A DNA stretch of 37,041 nucleotides from contig JBBBWG010000726.1 of NCBI GenBank assembly GCA_037176905.1, positions 1-37,041 on the forward strand, in the 5' to 3' direction. A program made the translations under genes and the position numbers. Below, piece after piece: positions 10,745-21,500 of this stretch. Origin of the DNA: Azolla pinnata (lineage: Eukaryota > Streptophyta > Polypodiopsida > Salviniales > Salviniaceae). The notes below the pieces were generated by a model, which saw nothing but the letters and a program-made list of their open reading frames with translations, did no database searches and was not told the DNA's origin. Numbering within the stretch: position 1 is the first letter of the stretch; every line of letters starts with the position of its first letter.

Positions 10745-10930
10745 TGGATGCAGCGTTTTCTTGTTGTTGCTGCTGCTGCTGCTGTCGAGCTTCAGGCACG
10801 CAGACAGAAAACAGACAGGCGACGACGGATCGACGGAACGTTTCTTCTTCTTCTTCTTCTTCTTCTTCTTCTGCGTCTGCTTCTTCTTCTTCCTTCGTCC
10901 TTATTCTTCTTCTTCTTCTTCTTCTTCGTA
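10745..10930. promoter_or_regulatory. Trinucleotide runs in the MAD1 5' leader/promoter
   Basis: A GTT/GCT run (about 10762-10785) and an interrupted TTC run (10842-10928) lie directly upstream of the MAD1 ATG; on the sense strand they read AGC/AAC and GAA. They produce long homopolymeric ORFs in all frames that are not genes. The position suggests a transcribed leader or core promoter. Confidence 0.5.
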
Positions 10931-11069
10931 ATTTTCTTCTGTTCTTTCGAAGGCGCCAAAAAACGCTCACAGTTTTTTTCATCTTCAAATTTTGTGTGTA
11001 CATTTTTTTGCAGTCTGAAATACAAAGACTTGTTCTGGTTAAGTATTCTTTGAGAAATCACTTCAAGTC

Positions 11070-12295
11070 CAGATTCTTTCTCGGACCGTCTCGAATTGTC
11101 CGATGATCCGGGTGCGGATGAAGATGCGATTGATGATGCGAATGAGTTAATTAGTCGGTCAGTTAGTCAGTTAGTCAATAAGTCAATTAGCTAGTTATTT
11201 AGTTAGTTGATGATGCAATTAGTTAGTTGGTTAGTCGATGATGTCGTTAGTTAGTTAGGTAGGTAGGTAGGTAATTAGTTAGTTAGATAGTTCATTAGGT
11301 AATTAGTTAGTTGATGATGTAGTTAGTTAGTTAGTTCATTAGGTAATTAGTTAGTTGATGATGTAGTTAGTTAGTTAGTTAGTTAGTTAGTTCATTAGGT
11401 AATTAGTTAGTTGATGATGTAGTTAGTTAGTTAGTTCATTAGGTAATTAGTTAGTTGATGATGTAGTTAGTTAATTCATTAGTTACTTAGTTAGTTGAGG
11501 ATGTAGTTAGTTAGTTCATTAGGTAATTAGTTAGTTAGTTAGTTAGTTCATTAGATAATTAGTTAGTTGATGATGTAGTTAGGTAGGTAATTAGTTAGTT
11601 GATGATGCAGTTAGTTAGTTAATTGATTATGTAGTTAGTTAGTTAGGTAGGTAGGTAATTAGTTAGTTGATGATGCAGTTAGTTAGTTAGTTAGGTAATT
11701 AGTTAGTTGATGATGCAGTTAGTTAGCTAGGTAGGTAATTAGTTAGTTGATGATGCAGTTAGTTAGTTAGGTAGGTAATTAGTTAGTTGATGATGCAGTT
11801 AGTTAGTTAGGTAGGTAATTAGTTAGTTGATGATGCAATTAGTTAGACATTTAGTTGCATGTGCTATTGAGGTACAAGCATCGGCATGGTACAAGTTCGT
11901 ATACTTTTTATGATACGTGTTGTTGAGAAAGATGCAGACTCCCTCGAGTCGGGGCTCCAACTGGAGACCAGATTCTTTTCGAGACCGTCTCGAATCGTCT
12001 GACGATCTGGAATGCAGACGAAGATGTAATTGATGATGCCAATGAGTTAGTTAGTTATTTGGTTACTTGCTTGCTTACTCACTTAGTTAGTTAGTTGTCT
12101 GCGGATCCGGGGTGCAAGAATCGACACGCTCCAAGTTTATAGACTTAGCGTGGTATGTATCGGTGAGAAAGATACCGACTCACTCAAGTCAACTCCAACT
12201 AGAAACCAGATTCTTTGTCTGATGATACAGATCCAAATGAAGATGTGACTTGATGCCAGTGAATGAGTGAGTGAGTTAGTTAGTTAGATTTGTGC
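11070..12295. repeat. (TTAG)n array within a higher-order repeat upstream of MAD1
   Basis: From 11143 to 11850 the DNA is TTAGTTAG sequence punctuated by GTTGATGATG (G/C) and TCATTAGGTAA, giving units of about 45-75 bp. A larger unit is repeated around it. CCAGATTCTTT, then CGTCTCGAAT, then GAAGATG and GAT followed by GAGTTA occur at 11070-11150 and 11970-12050, and in shortened form at 12209-12280. A linker with GAGAAAGAT..GACTC and TCCAACT..A(G/A)ACCAGATTC occurs at 11930-11975 and 12170-12212. I see no coding sequence in it. Confidence 0.88.
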
Positions 12296-14275
12296 GGATC
12301 TAGGATGCAGGCATCGGCTTTTGCTTCCCGAATTGTATGTTTGTTATTAAAATAACACATCACAAGAAACAATAAATCTCTTAACTACATGGCATGGCCA
12401 ACCTTTTAAGGTATTGTAAAAAAAATGACATAAATCTAACTCTTTTAGGGACAAAGTTATCACACAACATAATTGTGGAAATGGTCAAATAAACTTCACT
12501 TTTATCTTAAATATTTGTTGAGATACTCTTAAAAGTTAATCAAATAAGAAATTATTCCTCCGAGTTTTAATTAGATGCCATATACCACCTACAGTAATCA
12601 ATGTAAATGATGGGGTTGGGTAAAGCTCTAAAACCTTCAATGAAGACCTATTAAAAAGGTAGCAAAACAATCTTACTTGATAATACTCGCAGGTATTGTA
12701 TAACCATCTATTTTGTTTTATCACTTAGGCATAATATATAAATCGATATCTAGCATTTTCATCGATCATCGTACATAAAATGCATACACCACTAAAAATA
12801 TATCGAAAGCAAACTCGACATGCATGCATGACACGCAAAAGAAACACCTTTACACGAAATGGAATACGAGATATACAAACTTTTATCTTCAACCAGCGTG
12901 TGATAAATTTTCTTCTCGTCTTCCGCTTTGTCTTCTTCCTCGTCTCTCTGCCAAGCTTGCCTTCATCAGATCTTCGAACCGCTATTCGGGCAAGTATTTG
13001 CTTGCCTTCCTTCTTCTGTCTTCATCACTCCTTCAAACCACTTCTTTCATCACCTGATCTTCGACGTTAAGCATCTGTCTCTGTCTCTCTCTCTCTACTG
13101 CTCTTTTTTTCTCCCGTTGTCTTGTAGCTATCCATGGCTATAGTGTTTTCCGTTCCTTATCTGCAAAACCTACGTTTCTGCTCGTTGGATTCTGTTAGTT
13201 CCAAAAGCGTTGGGAATCTCCATAGCTACACTTCTATCTACCTTCTCTGATTATAATGTACCACCCTGTGAATTAACATTTGTCCTTGTTCTTTACTTGT
13301 CAAAAACAATTCCAAATCGAAGATAATTGTATATCGCCTTCTCCACCAGACGCTGTTTCCGTAATTCTAGCATTTTGATCCGAAAGTTATGCGTCAGGTA
13401 AGCCGAGCGATGGCTTTCCCATATGTCTCTTGGATCTCTTATTGTTATAAGCAACCGATTCTAGATGTTCTATAATGATAATCAGTCTATCCACATCGCC
13501 TGACTGTTTCACAAACTTATTCTTCGTAAATGTTCTCATTTCGAAGTTCTCAAGAATCAGAAGGTGAAATGTCTCTTATTGATTCCTAGTGTTTATTAGT
13601 TATTCACTCAATGTAGTTACATATGTAGCATACCACACGTGTACAGTACGTATGCTATGTATTTAATAAAAAGCATAAATATGCAAAATACACAGATATA
13701 CACACACATATAATACATATATACGGGTTGAATGCATATAATATGGGTCAAAGATGTTGAATATGGGTTACATACCTAAAATACAGGTTAAATACGTTAA
13801 ATAATTATACAAAATTTACAATCAAGTAAACCTACATCCCATAAAAATTTTTCATATTCCATTTCCTCCGTACCAATAAATTTATGAAATCTTAAATGGT
13901 AGAGAATCATATCTAAATTAGTAAAACGACTCATATTCACTTTCAAGTTAAAACAATAGCCCCAGTAATTTCTTTTTTTCTCTGATATTTATAAACGCGA
14001 CTAAAAAGACGGACAGCTCCGGAACGTAAAATACGTGCAGAATATGTCTGCGTATTCTAAAAGGCGCAACTTACTTGTAAACCACGCGTCTTTTTAAAAA
14101 GAACACAGGCTTGTATTAATCTTTTCTTTTATTACTGGTCTTCAGATTTTTCCCAGAATTTTGCAGGAACACAACAGGGTTACTTACTACTGGGACCTAA
14201 TTCTGCATTTCACAAAAACTCCCCCAGAAAAACCACACAGTTTTTGTATTTTACAAAAATACCCCCAAAACAACA
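12296..14275. other. Intergenic spacer between MAD1 and PER1; possible short transcript
   Basis: This is mostly AT-rich DNA without a recognisable gene. At 13079-13104 a CT-rich run precedes a small plus-strand ORF, 13135-13251 (38 codons, MAIVFSVPYLQNLRF...). A good donor, GTCAG|GTAAGC, follows at about 13397. This could be an upstream noncoding exon of the PER1 transcript or of an unrelated RNA. From 13726 to 13805 there are imperfect 20-bp repeats of the type AATATGGGT(C/T)A. Confidence 0.3.
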
Positions 14276-14590
14276 TCTCTTCTTCTTCTTTGTTCTTCTT
14301 TCTTTCTTCTTTCTTCTTCTTCTTCTTCTTTCTTTCTTTCTTTCTTCTTCTTCTTCTTCTTTCTTTCTTTCTTTCTTTCTTCTTCTTCTTCTTCTTCTTT
14401 CATTTTCATTTTCTTCTTTCTTTCTTCTTTCTTCTTCTTCTTCTTCTTCTTCTTCGTTCTTTCTTTCTTTTTCTTCTTCTTCTTCTTCTTCTTCTTCTTC
14501 TTCTTTCTTTCTTTCTTTTTCTTCTTTCTCAGACTCAGACTCAGACTCTTCAGACTCAGACACACAGTCTCTCAGACAGACACAGAGAGA
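14276..14590 (+). promoter_or_regulatory. Polypyrimidine TTC/CTTT tract and CAGACT repeat before PER1
   Basis: About 255 bases (14276-14530) are almost pure pyrimidine on the plus strand, mixing TTC, CTTT and TTTC units. Next come repeats of CAGACT (14530-14560) and CAGACA/GAGA (14565-14592). The tract ends about 210 bases before the PER1 ATG, so it is promoter or 5' UTR. CT-rich leaders are common in plant genes, but this length is unusual. It can form triplex DNA. The long poly-Ser/Phe/Leu and poly-Lys/Glu ORFs here are artefacts. Confidence 0.6.
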
Positions 14591-14802
14591 AACGAGCGAC
14601 AGAAGCACGCGCTGGAGACAGCGAGGCTATGGTGAAGGGCTCGCCTTAGCTTTCTTCCCGCCTCGCCTTCCTCCTTCCCAGGAAACAAGTCTCTTCTTCG
14701 CCAGGCCGATTTTCGGATTGCAGTTCCGAGTTTTCCTCCCTCCCTCCCTCCCCTCGAGAAGAACACACGCATTCCCGCATCTGCTTCTGTTAATAGTCAA
14801 GT

Positions 14803-17800
14803 ATGAGCGCATCTTCTTCGCTCTCCTTCTTCTTCTTCGTCGTCGTCCTCCTCCTCACACTTTCAACTTTGTCTCTCTTCTCTGTCTGTCACGGCAGTGA
14901 TGGCGATCAAGATCCACGTTACAGGTACGCGTTTGCTCTCGTTCAGGCAACAACTTCCCCATTCCATTGCTGTTTCTAGATTGTTTATAGTCGTTTACAC
15001 TCGATTCCCTCCAGATCCGCTCAAATAGGCACCTAAATATATCCGATACCGGTATCACCTATTGCGATAACAGATCAAGCTCGGAAGCTTTCTTGTTTCA
15101 TTCAATGTGCATTTGAATCGAGTTTTGCACGATGAAAGTTTGTTCGAAGATCCAAGTTTTTGATAGATAAACTTGCATGATGCAGCCTTGCTGGATGATT
15201 CAAGGTTCACATGGGAAAATTTGCACTGTTTCTAGAGTCTAGGTTTGCATGAACGGATTTGCACACCATAACTCTTTTTTTTCTCCCTTCGATTCAAGGT
15301 TTATTTGGACATGCTTTCACAGTGCAACATTGATATATGATTGAGGCTTTTGATTTGCACAATGGAGATTTGTTATTCTGGTTAGATATTTTAAAGCATC
15401 CGCTACAGGTTTTGATTTAAGATTTTAAGTCTGCTTTCATTTACGCTATAAATCGGAGCTTATTTGTCTGAAGTGTTCAAGTTGTAGCACTGGAGCATTG
15501 AGAGCTTACTGAGAATTGTGTTCATTCTGTGAAAATGAACCCTAGAATGTCAAGAGAATGCTTTCATGAACCTGAGTATATCTCACATTGCTTTAACAGG
15601 AAATGTTCATTCTACATAGAGCAAGATCCTGCTCTATTGTTTTCCTTAACATCTGTTTTTTTGGTTATCTTGATGCCCATGCATTTTTCTCCTGTAGATA
15701 CAAAGATAACTGATAAGATCGAGTGGTTATTTGTTGTATGTGAAAACTCTGAAACAACAGAACTTATCATGTAGATATGATATTCCCTGGTAGAAACATT
15801 ACTACTTCTTTCTATGGACCATGGCTCTCGTGTCTTCAGGTTCTTATTGGACTGCAATTGATCATATTATCTCTCCATTGCTCAGCTAACGTCAGTACAT
15901 AGTTCCATGGACGATGCTCTATTGTGTCTCCTGGTTTTCATAGCGTTCCAATTGGTCATACTATTACTTCAATTCAGGAATGACGAATAATTCGGCTTCT
16001 ACTAACAGGAAGACAATTGTTTTTCCTTAAAACATTATCGAATAAAGGACATTCTTTAGAGATTAAGACTTTGGCTGTGAGAAGAGGTCATAGCCTGATC
16101 ATTTACATAAAGCCGGAGAAAGTTACTTTTTTTGTACTGGCTCTAGCTGGCATGCAGTCAAGTAGGTAAATTAGAAAGTACCCTGTTACAAAGATACACT
16201 TTGTTGCTGTCATTACCTTCTAGCTATGACGAGAACAAACATTTTTAAACTAGTGCTAATTTGTGCTACAAATATCTTATTTTTTTACTATTATTATTAT
16301 CTTGGTGGTTTGCTACATTCCTTAAATGTTTTTCTCTATCTTTCATTTAAGACCCATGATTTTGGCTTAATAATTCTTCCATGAAAAATGCAGGTCTTGT
16401 GTAGAGAAATGTAAGAAGTCTGGTTGCATCAATGATAAATGTTACAGTAGCTGTAAACTTGCTGTAAATGGTGATAATGAAGACAAGATACCTAAAAGCA
16501 AGTGCCCATACGATGATTGGATACAATGGGATTGCACTAATGAATGCAGATATCAGTGCATGATTATCCGAGAGTCCGAAAAAAGAGAAGCAGGTGGGGT
16601 ACCTGTTAAGTATCACGGAAAATGGCCTGTCATACGAATGTTTGGCTTACAGGTACGCTATGTTCCACTTGTGCAATTTCCTTGACGTCTTTTTTTCTGT
16701 AAAAGAAATGGTTTCCTCTCATTAGGCATTTGAATCTTCACATCCTTAGTTTGAAATATATTTGATGTCTACTGTCTCAATGCAGTCATTCTTCAACGAA
16801 TACAGAAAGATTGCGTTGTGTTTTAATTTCTCATGAATCAAGTGGAAAATGTATTCTCTTGATTAGTTTTCTAAAGGATTTGAAATATTTTTTAACTTTC
16901 TCACTATAAATATTTATGTTTCCCTGCTCGTCCTTGTGCACTTGCCCTTATAATGAGCATGGCAAAGTTCTCAAACTCTTTCTAATGCGAAGTTAATTTC
17001 TTGTAAATAAATCCTTAAGCAACCAACAATTTATGTCTAATGAGTAATAGACGTCCAAAATCATTTTTGCACAAGTTGGAATCCCACCCCTATGTATGCA
17101 TTTTTATCTTGTCAGACCAAACATGTAATGCTTGTGTCAAAAAGCAACCTCATGATGGGTGTTGTGGATGCAAGCTTGCTTCTAACTGATCCTTATACCA
17201 GCTGAACTGCTCGTCAAGCATTTTGTATCTCTTTATTCAGATATTGATCCAATGTAGTAACCGTGGTGGTTACTGTAATAACATAGTTCCCTTAAGTTTA
17301 GGCATCTCTGTTCTAATGACTTGCATTTAGGGATGCATACTGGGTGTCACATCTTGGCTATGCTTTTTCTGATTCTCATTACCAATGGAGCTGCATTTCC
17401 ATTTTTGTCGGATGACTGGATATCATCTCATTCTCATTTAACAACCATGGGAAATATGGTCAGTTCATTTCTATCTTGCTTTACCAAGAAACCAAGGATT
17501 TCAAACATCTCTCTTGACAGTAGCTGTGGATGATGGATGTTTGTATGCTGCGTTTGTAAATGACATCTCAAGCAAGGTGAAAATTTGGCATATTTATATC
17601 TGTGTGTATACAGGTGCATCATCAACCCACACAGTAAACCAGCTAACAATTTTGTGACAGCAACTATGAGTCATGACTGCTTTATAATACACAACTCATC
17701 ATGGAAAAGTTGAATGCTTAGTGTGCTTGTCCATAATTACTATAGTATCTTTATTTCCAAGAGAATAGGTGGAGAGTCATTACCTTTTCTTTATAATGCA

Positions 17801-18885
17801 CTACTCTTTATGGGAAAACTGAATCTTCAGTATGGTCGTGTCTTCAATTTCAGTCTTTAAATGACATTTAAGGTAAGTGTTGAGATATGAACACTGGAGG
17901 ATAGATTAGTAAAACATAATTTACCATTAGGGTGCAGCCCTGACACAAATAGAGAGCATAAAGAATTAAAGTGAGGTTAAAAACAGATAGTCCAAACCCT
18001 AAACAGAAGGAAATTTATATGTTACAGGAGCCATTCTCTGTCCTATGTTCCATTGGAAATCTGGTTGTGCACGCATATGGGCTGTCGTCTTTTATTTATT
18101 TAGTCCATTTCAGGCTTCCCAAACGCCCACAAGGCAAAAGAGGCCCTTATTATGAATATTCTGGTCTCTGGGTTCTTTATGGCTTGGCATCAATGAATTC
18201 ATGGTTTTGGAGTGCCCTGTTCCATGCGAGGTATGTGTTTATCCTTGGAAATTTCTAATTAATTGCTTTAAATGTTTGATCTTTGCAAATATTGGTTATA
18301 TGGTAGGGACACAACATTTACAGAGAAGTTCGACTATTCATCAGCAATTGCTCTGTTAGGCGTGGCACTTATTATAGCTGTTATTCGGTCTTTTAACTTA
18401 AGGATAGAGGCAGCGAGAGTGATGGTAGCTGCACCAGTCATAGCATTTGTTTCTACGCATATTCTTTATCTGCATTTCTATGAATTTGACTATGGTATGT
18501 GTGTACATTGAATCTTTCTTGAAGCCCTCAAAGTGATCTCTATAAAGACTAAGATGTTGACCTGTATGCAGACTGGAACATCAAGGTATGTGTGACAATA
18601 GGTGCACTGCAATTGCTTATTTGGACAGTGTGGGCTGGTTATAGCAACCATCCATCAAAGTTTAAGCTATGGTTCGTCGTTTTGTCGGGGTCACTAGCTA
18701 TGCTTCTAGAGATCTTTGATTTTCCACCCATATATGGCTACTTTGATGCTCATTCCATATGGCATGCTGTAACTATACCATTAATGTGGATCTGGTGGTC
18801 TTTCATCAAAGATGATGCATCATTCAGAACAAACCAACAGCTTCGAAGGACAAATGAAGGTAACGACTCCAAGAAAGTGCAGTGA
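14803..18885 (+). CDS. PGAP3: PER1/PGAP3-like GPI-anchor lipid-remodelling membrane protein
   Basis: Five exons join in phase: 14803-14924, 16394-16652, 18028-18230, 18307-18494 and 18572-18885, giving 361 residues and ending in TGA. Members of the Per1/PGAP3 family act in the ER/Golgi on the lipid of GPI anchors, removing the unsaturated sn-2 acyl chain, and belong to the CREST hydrolase superfamily. Residues about 7-30 are a signal peptide. A Cys-rich lumenal domain follows (RSCVEKCKKSGC, CPYDDWIQWDCTNECRYQC), then WPVIRMFGLQEP, then about seven membrane segments. The CREST residues are present: NSWFWSALFHARD (Ser185, His193, Asp196), TEKFDY, and the HSIWH motif in DAHSIWHA (His318, His322). 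The length is normal for the family. The start is the ATG giving an uninterrupted signal peptide; its Ser/Phe/Val run is encoded by TTC/GTC repeats. Introns 1 and 2 are each about 1.4 kb and hold no other gene. Confidence 0.95.
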
Positions 18886-20422
18886 CTTTGCTGTCAATCT
18901 CTTTCCATTCTGGGCCTTAATTCTATTTCAGACATTTCAATGGTTGGTTGCACCTGATTCTTTAGTGACAACATGAATCTAATGAAGGGTGGGAACAATT
19001 TCATCACCTTGGAGTTGATTCTCAGTTTTGCACTTTAACTTAGCCCTTTAACCACTCCATAGGTTAGAGTTGGTGATTTATTGTACACTAACTTTTTCAC
19101 TAAGATTTGGACGTGATGATATGGCCGAATCAAAAAGAAGCCTTGACTCTTAATCAAATGAAGTTGATGCCTGCAGGTAATTTGGTTTTATCTATTGAAG
19201 AATGCAAATTTTGGTATGTCTTTAAGTATGGATCTTTCTTGGCATATATTTGCAAAGAATTCGGCTTACTCTTATTTTAAAATGGAGAGTGAAAGACTCC
19301 AGTGTAATTTACATGTCGGATATATGGTAGTAATTTACATGTTCTCTTAATGTCTTTCCCATGCTTCTGTCAGTAAATGCTTCCTTCATCTTCGATGTAT
19401 GCAGTTTAAAAGAAGTTCTGTTTGCAATGTCTGCGTCTTTCTCCTTATTTTATATTGTTCTTAGCAGACCAGAGCACTGAAGCCTTGAATTTTCGGCCTT
19501 ACTTTCGTGTTACCCTATTGGTAGTATTTGCCTACACCAGAATATTTCTGTTGTAGAGTTAGAGCTAATGCTCCATTTTCAGTATAGCATTCGGCCTGCC
19601 TTTTTTTTCATGAATGTTTTAGTTGAATGTATAGAGTCCAGTAAATTAGGATTTCATTAGATTAGAAAAAATAATCCAAATTGATGTTAGCTTTTGCTTT
19701 TTTGATAGTCAGAAGCACTCAGTGGGCCTTTTAAAGGAGTGGAACTAAATCAGACAAAGCTTTAATTCAGAATGAATGAATGATTACAATTGGCAATGGC
19801 TTGTAATCATTCAACCTTCTGCAGATATAGACCGAGCAAATGCTTCAATGCCAAGATTTAAGTCCTTTGATTCAATTCTCACTACAGTATCACATAGTTG
19901 GGGTGAGCGAGTGCCCTTATTTGGCACAATTGTCCTTTTGGATCATGCATTCAGCCGTGCCAAATGAGACTAATTGCATGAGAAGATTTATGTGAAGAGA
20001 TCCTTTTACAAGGTATAAGAGTCAGTAGCCTTTGTTGCTCTATCCATTTGCTCGATTAGCTTTGTCAATAGGGTTTCAATTGAAGTGTAAAATGTTAGGA
20101 TTTGAGCCCATCAACAACGTTCTTTCAAAACGATTGGAAGAGATATATCCTCAGCCTACTGCCTTTTGCTCCCAATGTAATTTGCTCTTATGCTACACTT
20201 CACCGCATCGTTTGCTTTGACGTAATCTCTGCTACTTTGTAGTCATATTTTTATATTTGCGCAAGAAATCATATTTTTCTCCCCAAATCACTGGAATTTG
20301 CATAAGACTCGACGCACTGAGCTAAATCTGGATCAGAGCAAAATAGAAACAAGTTTTTCTTAAATAAGCCCTGGATTCCGTATGATCCAGAAGTTGCTAC
20401 CTTATGTTTTCTATGACTGCTT
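18886..20422. other. Spacer after PER1
   Basis: This holds the PER1 3' UTR and AT-rich intergenic DNA. I see no supported gene. Plus-strand ORFs at 19776-19967 and 20032-20220 lack splice context and homology. Confidence 0.4.
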
Positions 20423-20467
20423 TCACTGCATCGGCATCGTATTCGTCCCCATAACCGAGTGCGAGGG
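20423..20467 (-). other. Exon-like segment, possible alternative last exon of the bHLH gene
   Basis: On the minus strand an acceptor (TTTTCAACAG) ends at 20468. Joined to the donor ATG|GTGAGA at 21456/21455 of the bHLH gene, the segment reads PSHSVMGTNTMPMQ and stops at 20423. The other open frame reads ALALGYGDEYDADAVKAVIENIR and stops near 20397, which looks at least as protein-like but has no recognised family. Status is uncertain. Confidence 0.3.
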
Positions 20468-20707
20468 CTGTTGAAAATTGTGACACATTGAAGAAGGGAA
20501 CTTGATCAATGTAAAAAGACAAAAAGTTAAACACTAAGAGTATATACTGCTTCATGATTAAGCTAGATGCACTAATCACTCTGAATGATGCATTTGTCTC
20601 TCTATATGCATATGTTTTGGGAATGATCATGATCACCCAAACCTGAGCATGTTTGTTAATTAGCTATTTGGTAAATTATACTCGCGCTTCTCTAGTGATA
20701 GTGGTGA

Positions 20708-21500
20708 TTGTATGATTGATTATATGCATACCGCACATGAATGTATGCATGCCGTTCGTGTCTTATCCAAACATGATGCATAATCAGTATATATATATAT
20801 AACCAATGAGCTTGAAAAATACCTGTACCATTAGCATTATGTAAGTGTATGTGTGTATCACGAGTACATACTTATGAATGATGCATCTCTCACCATATGT
20901 ACCATTGCAGTTCGTAAATACGCCATATGAATGTACGCATACATACATTGCTGTGATTGATTATATGCATAGCATACTGCAGATGAATGTATGCATGTCG
21001 TTCATATGTCTTATCCAAACATGATGCATGCTCAGTATATATATATATATATATATATATATACTCTATATCTATATATATCTAACCAATTAGCTTGAAA
21101 ACTATCTGTACCAATTAGCATTATGTAAGTGTATGTGTTTATCACGAGTACATACTTATGAATGATGCATCTCATCACCATATGTACCATTGCAGTTGGT
21201 AAATACGCCATATGAATGTACGCATACATACATTGCTGTGATTGATTATATGCATAGCATACTGCTCACGAATGTATGCATGTCGGTCATGTCTTATCCA
21301 AACATGATGCATGCTCAGTATATATATCTATATCTATATCTATATCTATATATCTATATATCTAACCAATTAGCTTGAAAACTCTGTACCAATTAGCATT
21401 ATGTAAGTGTATGTGTGTATTACAAGTACATACTTATGAATGATGCGTCTCTCACCATATGTACCATTGCAGTTGGTAAATACGCCAGATGAGGTTGAGC
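20708..21500. repeat. Three tandem copies of a 245-285 bp unit beside and inside the last bHLH exon
   Basis: Units start at about 20708, 20954 and 21238 (GTGATTGATTATATGCATA). They share CTTATCCAAACATGATGCAT, a TATATA run of variable length (short, about 30, and interrupted TATATC), CTAACCAATTAGCTTGAAAA, AGCATTATGTAAGTGTATGT, GAGTACATACTTATGAATGA and CACCATATGTACCATTGCAG. The third copy overlaps the coding end of the bHLH gene. The other two therefore carry diverged copies of that exon end and its GTGAG sequence. Confidence 0.9.

Noticed and set aside
10253..11106. Several long ORFs around the TTC run (poly-Ser, poly-Arg, poly-Glu, poly-Leu)
   Set aside because: They are all frames of one trinucleotide repeat. 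The real coding part here is MAD1 exons 1 and 2.
14161..14900. Poly-Phe/Ser/Leu and Lys/Glu ORFs of 104-218 codons
   Set aside because: They are products of the polypyrimidine tract, not conserved sequence. PER1 starts at 14803 in its own frame.
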